6,910 bases of DNA from Actinomycetota bacterium. GTDB lineage: Bacteria; Actinomycetota; Thermoleophilia; Solirubrobacterales; Solirubrobacteraceae. Below, piece after piece: positions 1 through 6,566 of this stretch; positions within the stretch are counted from its first letter, which is position 1; each line of letters opens with the position of its first letter. The stretch is taken from contig VAYD01000137.1 of NCBI GenBank assembly GCA_005883905.1, positions 1 to 6,910 of the forward strand. Direction: 5' to 3'. The translations under genes and the position numbers were made by a program. The notes under the pieces were generated by a model. It was not told the origin of the DNA, did no database searches, and was given only the letters and a program-made list of their open reading frames with translations.

Positions 1-1040
<1,040 letters not shown>

Positions 1041-1072
1041 ATCTCTTCGGCGTCTTCTTCTCTTCGGGCGTG

Positions 1073-1093
1073 AAAAAGGGGCCCTCGGGCCCC
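1073..1093 (-). terminator. Rho-independent-type hairpin plus T-run in the fusA leader
   Basis: On the minus strand a perfect GC stem (GGGGCC, loop CGAG, GGCCCC) is followed at once by five Ts, the form of an intrinsic terminator. It reads towards fusA and ends 32 nt before the start codon. No minus-strand gene ends nearby: the closest upstream one stops at 4265. It may be an attenuator within the fusA 5' leader, or it may stop transcripts running antisense through the plus-strand genes. The stretch between it and fusA (1041-1072) holds only purine-rich sequence with no TAnnnT -10 element that I can see, which favours a promoter upstream of the hairpin. The structure is directly visible; its role is inferred. 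Confidence 0.65.
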
Positions 1094-1102
1094 AGCGCAC
1101 AA

Positions 1103-1118
1103 CAGGTCGTGGTACCTG
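1103..1118 (-). other. Small hairpin just upstream of the fusA leader terminator
   Basis: On the minus strand CAGGT and ACCTG form a 5-bp stem around a 6-nt loop (ACCACG), 9 nt before the first G of the terminator-like stem at 1073-1093. It could be part of a structured fusA leader. I did not find an alternative pairing that would clearly compete with the terminator stem, so a switch is not demonstrated. A 5-bp stem is also readily found by chance in such GC-rich DNA. Confidence 0.25.
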
Positions 1119-1191
1119 GCCGTCGCGCTATGTGCTCGAGGTCTCCATCCTGGTGCACTGAGCTATCGCGCGGACGGCACGCATGAGCGCC

Positions 1192-1212
1192 GCCCCTCGC
1201 GAAGCGAAGGGC
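1192..1212. other. Stable 9-bp hairpin in the divergent intergenic region
   Basis: On the minus strand a 9-bp stem with one G-U pair closes a UUC loop (GCCCUUCGC / GCGAGGGGC). On the plus strand the same site has one A-C mismatch and a core GCGAAGC, a heptamer known to form an unusually stable mini-hairpin in DNA. It lies 18 nt before the ATG at 1231 of the plus-strand operon and about 150 nt upstream of fusA. No T-run follows on either strand, so it is not a standard intrinsic terminator. It may be a leader structure, an operator, or chance. Confidence 0.3.
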
Positions 1213-1230
1213 CACGATAGCAGAAAGACC

Positions 1231-1743
1231 ATGGCCTCCCCGGTCGGATTCGGCGCTGCGCGCGCCGTCCGGATCGCCCTCGTGATCGCGGCCGTCGCGG
1301 GCGCAGTCTGCCTCGTCGTCGCGACCTTCTCGACGGTCATCGGCATCACCGTCGGGACCACCTCGAAGATCGCGGATCGCGACACGCAGCTCTCGGGCCT
1401 CGACCGCCACTCGTTCGCGCTCGTGCTGATCGCGATCTTCGCGCTCGTGATGACCGTGGGCGCCTGGCGTGGCGCGCGTCCGGCGATGGCGGCGGTCGCC
1501 GTGGCCGGCATCGCCGTCCTGCTGATCGCGCTGATCGGCGACCTCCCGGACGTCCACAAGACCGGCGTGATCGGCGAGCTGTACGACAACGCGCGCGCGA
1601 ACCCGAAGACCGGCTACTACCTCGAGACGCTCGGCGGCGCGCTCCTGCTGCTCGCGGGCGGCGGCATGCTGATCACGACGCACTCGGCGCGCCCGGCGGA
1701 GCCGCCGGCAGAGGCACAGCGCGAGCGTGAGCGACCTTCCTGA
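1231..1743 (+). CDS. Small four-helix membrane protein, function unknown
   Basis: I do not recognise the family beyond its shape. From the ATG at 1231 it encodes 170 residues with four predicted membrane segments (about residues 13-35, 61-79, 84-103 and 133-149), two polar loops (about 41-60 and 104-132) and a charged Pro/Glu/Arg-rich tail. The tail and short N-terminus are probably cytoplasmic. No catalytic or metal-binding motif is visible. An in-frame ATG at 1183 would add 16 polar residues, but I prefer 1231: it has AGAAAG 4 nt upstream, places a short basic N-terminus before the first helix, and leaves the 1192-1212 hairpin non-coding. It is first in a plus-strand set; the AAA+ gene starts 17 nt before its stop, which suggests translational coupling and perhaps a shared membrane-linked role. 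Confidence 0.8.
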   Translation: MASPVGFGAARAVRIALVIAAVAGAVCLVVATFSTVIGITVGTTSKIADRDTQLSGLDRHSFALVLIAIFALVMTVGAWRGARPAMAAVAVAGIAVLLIALIGDLPDVHKTGVIGELYDNARANPKTGYYLETLGGALLLLAGGGMLITTHSARPAEPPAEAQRERERPS

Positions 1744-3190
1744 TCCCGGGCGCTTCGGCGCCGCCATGGAGGAGTTCATACGCGCGATGACCGCGGTCGC
1801 GACGTATGAGGAGTCCGAGCTCACGAACCGCATCGCGGCGCACCTGGGCACGGACCCGAAGGTGCTGCCGACCACGACCGTCGAGCTGCCCAACACCGAG
1901 CAGGCCAACCTCCAGCTCGGACTGGCCGCCGCGCTGCCCGACGCCGAGGTCCTCGGGTTCCACGCCCGCGGGATGGGCTACATGCCGCTCGGGCTCGCGG
2001 AGCTGCTGTCGGGCCAGGCGATGACCGGGCCGATCGGCCTGGGCCCGCCGCGCTACGCCGGCGTCGAGGTCGGCGACGGGCGCATCGTGCGCTGCATCAC
2101 CAACGGCGTGTTCCTCGCGCGCATCGACGGCGAGCCGATCGTGATCGTCGTCTCGCCGACCAACGAGCGCGGGTTCGGGCCCTCCAAGCTGCGCCTCGAG
2201 GGTGTCGGCACGCGCGACGAGGCGGTCGCTTCGGTGATCGCGGCGATCCGCAGCGCCATGCGCGAGCACAACGTGTTCCGCCGCCGTGTGATCTCGCTGC
2301 ACGCCGACGAGCGCGGCCAGGGCGCAAGCGTGCAGTTCCACACGCTCCCGTCGGTGCAGCGCGACGGGGTGATCCTCCCCGACGGGACGCTGGAACGGCT
2401 CGAGCGCCATGCGATCGGGATCGCGCAGCACGCCGAGCGACTGCGCGAGGCGGGGCGGCACCTGAAGCGCGGCATCCTGCTGCACGGCCCACCGGGCACC
2501 GGCAAGACGCTCTCGGTGACCTACCTGCTCGGCGCGATGCCAGGGCGCACGGTCGTGCCCCTGACCGGGCGCAGCCTCGGGCTGATCGAGCACGCGACGG
2601 CGATCGCCCGGGAGCTCGCGCCGGCGACCGTCGTGTTCGAGGACATCGACCTCGTCGCGGCCGAGCGGACGATGCCGTGGTCGCAGGGCGTGCTGTTCGA
2701 CCTCCTCAACCAGATGGAGGGCGTGGGCGAGGACGCCGACCTGCTGTTCCTGCTGACGACCAATCGACCCGACGTGATCGAGCCTGCGCTGGCGGCGCGC
2801 CCGGGGCGCGTCGACCTGGCGCTCGAGATCCCGCTGCCGGACGCCGCGGCGCGCGAGCGGCTCGTCGCGCTGTACGCGGAGGGCGTGCGGCTCGAGCCCG
2901 CCGAGCTCGCGGCGGTGGTCGAGCGCACCGAGGGCGTGAGCGGCGCCTTCGTCAAGGAGCTGATGCGCCAGGCGACGCTGCGCGCGGCCCCAGATGGCCG
3001 CAACGCTTCGGGCGCCGACGTGGTGGCGGCGCTGGACGAGCTGCTGGAGGAACGCTCCGCGCTCACTCGACGGCTCCTCGGCCAGCCGGCGCACGGGGCG
3101 CCGACCGACGGCCCGGGCGCCGCGCCGTTCCCGCAGATGCTGCAGGCGTTCCAGGCCGCGGGGCTGCCGATCCCGGACGAGATCGAGTGA
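1727..3190 (+). CDS. AAA+ ATPase with uncharacterised N-terminal domain
   Basis: This 487-residue protein has a C-terminal classic AAA module: Walker A GPPGTGKT (254-261), Walker B VVFEDIDL (302-309), sensor 1 TTN (344-346), the second region of homology ending in arginine-finger-like RPGRVD (358-363), and a lid helix with SGAFVKEL (405-412). All nucleotide-handling residues look intact, so active ATP hydrolysis by a ring oligomer is expected. The aromatic-Phi-Gly pore loop of proteasomal unfoldases is not apparent: the matching stretch is RSLGLIEHA (282-290). The first ~220 residues form an alpha/beta-looking domain I cannot assign, and the last ~40 are Pro/Gly/Ala-rich. I recall similar uncharacterised ATP-binding proteins in actinobacteria, but the substrate is unknown. 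The GTG start lies inside the end of the membrane-protein gene, with AGAGG 12 nt upstream; an in-frame ATG at 1766 is an alternative. Its stop overlaps the next start as GTGA. Confidence 0.92.
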   Translation: MSDLPDPGRFGAAMEEFIRAMTAVATYEESELTNRIAAHLGTDPKVLPTTTVELPNTEQANLQLGLAAALPDAEVLGFHARGMGYMPLGLAELLSGQAMTGPIGLGPPRYAGVEVGDGRIVRCITNGVFLARIDGEPIVIVVSPTNERGFGPSKLRLEGVGTRDEAVASVIAAIRSAMREHNVFRRRVISLHADERGQGASVQFHTLPSVQRDGVILPDGTLERLERHAIGIAQHAERLREAGRHLKRGILLHGPPGTGKTLSVTYLLGAMPGRTVVPLTGRSLGLIEHATAIARELAPATVVFEDIDLVAAERTMPWSQGVLFDLLNQMEGVGEDADLLFLLTTNRPDVIEPALAARPGRVDLALEIPLPDAAARERLVALYAEGVRLEPAELAAVVERTEGVSGAFVKELMRQATLRAAPDGRNASGADVVAALDELLEERSALTRRLLGQPAHGAPTDGPGAAPFPQMLQAFQAAGLPIPDEIE

Positions 3191-4017
3191 AGCTCGCCGC
3201 CGCGGTCTTCCCGACCGACGAGACGCTGCCGCCTCACGAGGTGGCGCAGCTGTGCGAGGAGCGCGGCTTCGAGTCGTTGTGGTTCCCGGAGCACACGCAC
3301 ATCCCGGCGTCGCGTGCGACGCCGTACCCGGCCGGCGGCGACCTGCCGTCGATGTACTGGCGCTCGCTGGATCCGTTCGTCGCACTGACCGCGGCCGCGA
3401 TGGCCACGACGGAGCTGCGCCTCGGAACGGGGGTCTGCCTCGTGATCGAGCGCGACCCGATCATCACCGCCAAGGAGGTCGCGTCGCTGGACCTGCTCAG
3501 CGGCGGGCGCGTGGAGTTCGGCGTCGGCGCCGGCTGGAATCGCGAGGAGATGCGCAACCACGGGACCGACCCGCGCAACCGGATGGCGGTGATGGCCGAG
3601 CGCGTTGCGGCGATCAAAACGATCTGGACCGAGTCCGAGGCGTCGTTCCACGGCGAGCACGTGTCGTTCGACCGCATCTGGTCCTGGCCAAAGCCGGTGC
3701 AGGATCCACATCCGCGCGTCTGGGTCGGCGGCAACGGGCCGACGGTCGAGGATCGCGTGCTCGCGTTCGGCGACGGCTGGATGCCGAACGTGATCGACGA
3801 CGACGAGCTGCTCGGGCGGATCGCGTCGCTGCGGTCGCGCGCGGGCTACGACGTGCCCGTGTCGATCAACGCCTCGCCGCGGAGGCCCGAGCGCCTGGAG
3901 CGCTACGCGGAGGCCGGCGTCGAGCGCGCGATCTTCTACGTGCCGAGCGCGGGTCGCGACGAGATCGAGCAGCGCATGGATGCGGTGCAGGACTCGTGGG
4001 TCCAAGTGTGCGGGTAG
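3187..4017 (+). CDS. LLM-class F420-dependent oxidoreductase (TIGR03619/Rv2161c type)
   Basis: This 276-residue protein is a luciferase-like monooxygenase-fold TIM barrel of the kind that uses cofactor F420 for hydride transfer to an organic substrate in the cytoplasm. Supporting features are the N-terminal beta strand KLAAAVFPT, WFPEHTHIP (32-40), LGTGVCL (79-85), the ITAKEVASLDLLSGGR segment (93-108), FGVGAGWNREEM (111-122), and PKPVQDPHPRVWVGGNGP (168-185), which together match the TIGR03619 pattern. The length is normal for that family. The natural substrate cannot be told from sequence, and FMN use cannot be fully excluded. Its GTG start overlaps the AAA+ stop codon (GTGA), so translation is probably coupled and the start is well placed. 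The in-frame reading continues upstream to 2677, but that part is an out-of-frame shadow of the ATPase. Confidence 0.93.
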   Translation: MKLAAAVFPTDETLPPHEVAQLCEERGFESLWFPEHTHIPASRATPYPAGGDLPSMYWRSLDPFVALTAAAMATTELRLGTGVCLVIERDPIITAKEVASLDLLSGGRVEFGVGAGWNREEMRNHGTDPRNRMAVMAERVAAIKTIWTESEASFHGEHVSFDRIWSWPKPVQDPHPRVWVGGNGPTVEDRVLAFGDGWMPNVIDDDELLGRIASLRSRAGYDVPVSINASPRRPERLERYAEAGVERAIFYVPSAGRDEIEQRMDAVQDSWVQVCG

Positions 4018-4058
4018 CCGTATGGCGGCGGCGCCCGATCTGCGATTGGCTGCCGAGC

Positions 4059-4268
4059 ATGATGATCGGCGACCGCCTCGAGATCGAGCGCCTGCGTCAC
4101 CACGAGCAGCGCCTGCGTCTGACCATCCGCGAGCTTCGCGTCCGCGCCCGCTCGCACTCTGCTGACGGCTCGGTCCCGGATGGGCTGCGCCGCTCCCTGC
4201 AGGACTTCGAGCGCCAGCTGAAGGCCGTGCGCTCACGGCTGCGCGCGCTCGAGGCCAAGCCGGCCTAG
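4059..4268 (+). CDS. Small helical, highly charged protein, function unknown
   Basis: From the ATG at 4059 this encodes 69 residues dominated by Arg, Glu and Leu with heptad-like spacing, in two probable helices (about 3-30 and 41-66) around a short polar turn containing SADGSVPDG. It looks like an antiparallel helical hairpin or coiled coil. No membrane segment, cysteines or family motif is visible. Third codon positions are mostly G or C, as in its neighbours, which supports coding. No good Shine-Dalgarno precedes 4059. A GTG at 4008 would add 17 residues and overlap the oxidoreductase stop, favouring coupling but giving an odd Trp/Arg-rich N-terminus. It is last in the plus-strand set. Its TAG stop overlaps the stop of the convergent zinc-ribbon membrane gene. 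It may be a true small gene or, less likely, a chance open frame. Confidence 0.55.
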   Translation: MMIGDRLEIERLRHHEQRLRLTIRELRVRARSHSADGSVPDGLRRSLQDFERQLKAVRSRLRALEAKPA

Positions 4269-5119
4269 AGCGGTCCGGCAAGCGCGCGGGCGCGCGCCTG
4301 CTGGCGCCGGGTGAGCAGGCGCACGACCGCGAACGCGAGCGCGAGCGTCACGATGTCGATCGCGCTGCTCGTGAGATCACGCTGGGTCGAGGCGCGCTCA
4401 TGCGCGACGGTGTCGACCGAGGCGTTCCAGAGCAGCCGGTCGGCGAGGTTGCCGAGGATGAACAACAGCCACCAGGCCGTGATCGCCCTGGGCACGCGCA
4501 GGTGCTCGTAGCGACTGGCCGCGAGCACCCGCGGCGCGTCCGGATCACCCGTGCGCCAGATGTCGTTGATCACCTGCTTGGGGCGCCACAGGTTGAGGAC
4601 CGGGACGAACCAGGCCCCGACCGCCCAGCCGGGCTTGAAGCGCTGCACGGCGCCGATCGCCGGGAGGTTGCGGTAGGCACGACGCGTCCACACGACGAAC
4701 GTGATCGCGCACACGAGCGAGGCGATCCCGATCGCGATAGCCATCGCGTCGAGCCGATCGGTGCTGTCGAGATAGGCCTGCGCGTTGGCCGGGTCGCCCA
4801 GATCGCGACCGAGGATCGACAGATGCCAGAGGTCGAACGCGATCTCGCACAGCGATGCGATCGCGAGGAGCACGAGCCCGATCTCCGCCCAGCGGCCCGG
4901 CCACTCGGGATCGCGGAACGCCGACAGGTCCGGCCCCGGCTCGTCGGCGGCCGGCTGCCGGTGTTCGGGGTGCGCGTCGAGCCAAGCGGCGTTGCGGTGC
5001 GACGCCGAGAGCGCGCCGGGCGTCGCCAGGAGCGCGGCGCGCGGATCGCGTGCCAGGCCGCAGCGCGGGCAGAACTCGTCCGCCGGCGCCGAGGGCTCCC
5101 TGCAGCGCTGGCAGTCCAT
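4265..5119 (-). CDS. DUF4328-like membrane protein with N-terminal zinc ribbon
   Basis: The 284-residue product begins with a likely zinc ribbon, two CxxC knuckles at C3/C6 and C17/C20, followed by a Pro/Asp-rich linker and about five hydrophobic segments (roughly 78-98, 125-144, 164-178, 212-230 and 252-269). The stretch QRFKPGWAVGAWFVPVLNL (159-177), followed by WRPKQVINDIWR (178-189), is the hallmark of DUF4328 proteins, common in actinobacteria and of unknown function. The zinc ribbon is presumably cytoplasmic. The ATG at 5119 is right because it places both knuckles at the N-terminus, and it lies 3 nt after the foldase stop, with GGTAGG overlapping that stop as a possible ribosome-binding site. 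It is probably the last gene of the rpsL-rpsG-foldase transcript. Its TAG (4265-4267) overlaps the stop of the convergent small gene, and I see no terminator downstream. Confidence 0.9.
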   Translation of the reverse strand: MDCQRCREPSAPADEFCPRCGLARDPRAALLATPGALSASHRNAAWLDAHPEHRQPAADEPGPDLSAFRDPEWPGRWAEIGLVLLAIASLCEIAFDLWHLSILGRDLGDPANAQAYLDSTDRLDAMAIAIGIASLVCAITFVVWTRRAYRNLPAIGAVQRFKPGWAVGAWFVPVLNLWRPKQVINDIWRTGDPDAPRVLAASRYEHLRVPRAITAWWLLFILGNLADRLLWNASVDTVAHERASTQRDLTSSAIDIVTLALAFAVVRLLTRRQQARARALAGPL

Positions 5120-5122
5120 CGC

Positions 5123-6112
5123 CTACCGGTTGGCGCAGTCGGGCGTGATGAACCCGCTGCGGCAGATCGTCACCGACCGCCAGCGCTGTTGGAAGTCGCG
5201 CACGAAGTCGTCGAGCGCGGCCTGCTCGCGCCGTGACGCCAGCAGCGCACGGATCGCTCGCGTGGCCTCGGCGAGCGCCAGCCCGCGCGCCGGGTGCACG
5301 CGGGTCACCTCGAAGAGGTAGTAGCCGGATTTCACGTGCACCGGGCCCGCGATCCTGTGCACGTGCGCGTGGAAGATCGCGCGGTCGAGAACCCGATCGT
5401 CGCCGCCGCGCGCCACCCGCTGGCGGCTGCGCCGGTCCGCCGACAGCAGTCGTGCGACGCGGGTCCACGACATGCCCTGATGCAGGAGCTCGGCGGCGCG
5501 GTGGGCACGCCAGGCAAAGCGCGTGTGGACGAAGCGGATGTCGCGCCGCTGCGGGAGCCGGAACCTGCTGCGGTGCCCGGCGTAGTACGCCGCGACCTCG
5601 TCATCGGTCACGGGTGCGACGCCCGCGTCGATGCGCTCGCGCAGCCGATCCGACAGCAGCGTCACGCGCACGCGGTACCTGAGGTCTTCGAGGGTCATCC
5701 CGCTCTCGCGCAGGAACCTGCCGAAGTCCTTCGGTCGCGGGAACGAGGCGCGGCGGTCGGTCGCAAACTCGGCGTCGACCTCGGCGTCCGTGACGGAAAT
5801 CCCCTGCAGCGCGCTCTCCCCCTCGATCCAGGTCGCGCTGATGAGGAACTGCATCGACGAGTCGCGCAGCGAGCGCTGCGCGATGCGGCAGTCCCGGTCC
5901 TTCGCCGGGCACGCGCCGTAGCGGCGGCGGCGCGCGTGTTCTGCCATCGCCGCGACGCGGAACCAGTGGTCGAACGCCGAGCGGGTGACCGGCTGCGCCC
6001 CGACGAGCGCGACCGCGTCCGGGGGAACCTGCGTCTGCGCCTGAGCCTGGACCGGGATCAGCAGCGCGGCCGCGAGGGCCGCGATCAGCCAGCTACCAGC
6101 GGTAGTGCGCAA
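5123..6112 (-). CDS. Exported SurA/PrsA-like peptidyl-prolyl cis-trans isomerase
   Basis: This 329-residue protein looks like a secreted parvulin-type foldase that would help proteins fold outside the membrane. It starts with a signal peptide (basic MRTTAGS, hydrophobic 8-21, probable cleavage after AQA near 22-26). There is no lipobox cysteine, so it is not an evident lipoprotein. A SurA-N-like helical region spans about 31-175 (VALVGAQPVTRSAF; TDAEVDAEF), and a diverged parvulin domain about 186-275 (RDIRFVHTRF, HQGMSWTRVARLLSAD, SGYYLFEVTRV). The protein is Arg-rich. Four cysteines form two close pairs, C68/C75 and C317/C326, possibly disulfides. The TTG start at 6112 is the only initiator that gives a full signal peptide; it overlaps the end of rpsG by 20 nt, with AAGG just upstream, so coupling to rpsG translation is likely. 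It could be a chaperone without isomerase activity. Confidence 0.88.
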   Translation of the reverse strand: MRTTAGSWLIAALAAALLIPVQAQAQTQVPPDAVALVGAQPVTRSAFDHWFRVAAMAEHARRRRYGACPAKDRDCRIAQRSLRDSSMQFLISATWIEGESALQGISVTDAEVDAEFATDRRASFPRPKDFGRFLRESGMTLEDLRYRVRVTLLSDRLRERIDAGVAPVTDDEVAAYYAGHRSRFRLPQRRDIRFVHTRFAWRAHRAAELLHQGMSWTRVARLLSADRRSRQRVARGGDDRVLDRAIFHAHVHRIAGPVHVKSGYYLFEVTRVHPARGLALAEATRAIRALLASRREQAALDDFVRDFQQRWRSVTICRSGFITPDCANR

Positions 6113-6563
6113 AGGCCTTGTTGGCCTGCGCCATGCGGTAGATGTCGTCCTTGCGCTTGAACGCGCCGCCCTGCTGGGAGGCCGCGTCCATCAGCTCGTT
6201 GGCGAGCCGCTGCGCCATCGTCTTCTCGCGGCGGTTGCGGGCGAACTCGACCAGCCAGCGGATCGCCAGCGTGCGGGCGCGGGCGGGCGGGACCTCGACG
6301 GGCACCTGGTAGGTGGCGCCGCCGACGCGGCGCGAGCGAACCTCGAGGTTCGGCGTGAGCGTCTTGATCGAGACCTCGAGCTGCTCGAGCGGATCCTTGC
6401 CCGACTTCTCGCCGATGATGGCGAGCGCGTCGTAGACGATCTTCTCGGCGATCGACTTCTTGCCGTCCAGCATCACCTTGTTGATGACCTGCTGGACCAG
6501 GCGCGAGCGGTGGAGGGCGTCCGGCTCGATCTTGCGGACGGTGGCTGCAGCGCGACGGGGCAT
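6093..6563 (-). CDS. rpsG: 30S ribosomal protein S7
   Basis: S7 is a primary assembly protein of the 30S head that binds the 3' major domain of 16S rRNA and lies near the E site. The product has exactly 156 residues, the usual length, begins MPRRAAA and contains the family signature around SRLVQQVINKVMLDGKKS (19-36), the beta-ribbon region RSRRVGGATYQVPVEV (76-91) and the canonical C-terminus AHYRW. The ATG at 6563 is preceded by GAGG and AAGGA, a good Shine-Dalgarno, and lies 3 nt after the rpsL stop. That spacing leaves no room for the S7-binding operator found between these genes in E. coli, so autoregulation, if any, must differ. The foldase gene starts inside its last codons instead of fusA following it. 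Confidence 0.98.
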   Translation of the reverse strand: MPRRAAATVRKIEPDALHRSRLVQQVINKVMLDGKKSIAEKIVYDALAIIGEKSGKDPLEQLEVSIKTLTPNLEVRSRRVGGATYQVPVEVPPARARTLAIRWLVEFARNRREKTMAQRLANELMDAASQQGGAFKRKDDIYRMAQANKAFAHYRW

Positions 6564-6566
6564 TCC

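Noticed and set aside
1100..1180. tRNA-like string GATAGCTCAGT on the minus strand near 1160
   Set aside because: It resembles a tRNA D-arm, but there is no matching D-stem at proper spacing, no GGTTCGA-type T-arm and no acceptor stem; treated as chance.
1041..1230. Sigma-70-like promoters for the divergent units (e.g. TATCGT near 1219-1214 minus, TATGTG at 1130 plus)
   Set aside because: Each -10-like hexamer lacks a reasonable -35 element at 16-18 bp, so no promoter is called.
2677..3186. N-terminal extension of the oxidoreductase frame
   Set aside because: This part is an out-of-frame reading of the AAA+ domain; family homology begins at the GTG at 3187, which also forms the GTGA overlap.
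1673..3385. 570-residue minus-strand open frame opposite the AAA+ gene
   Set aside because: Arg/Ala/His-rich translation without motifs, antisense to an ATPase with intact Walker A, Walker B and sensor motifs.
2521..4281. 586-residue minus-strand open frame opposite the ATPase and oxidoreductase
   Set aside because: Same reason: low-complexity shadow of two well-supported plus-strand genes with G/C third positions.
4282..4320. Hairpins GCGCGC/GCGCGC (4282-4297) and GCCTGCT/AGCAGGC (4296-4320) after the plus-strand operon
   Set aside because: They overlap each other, lie inside the coding end of the minus-strand zinc-ribbon gene and have no T-run, so a terminator cannot be supported.
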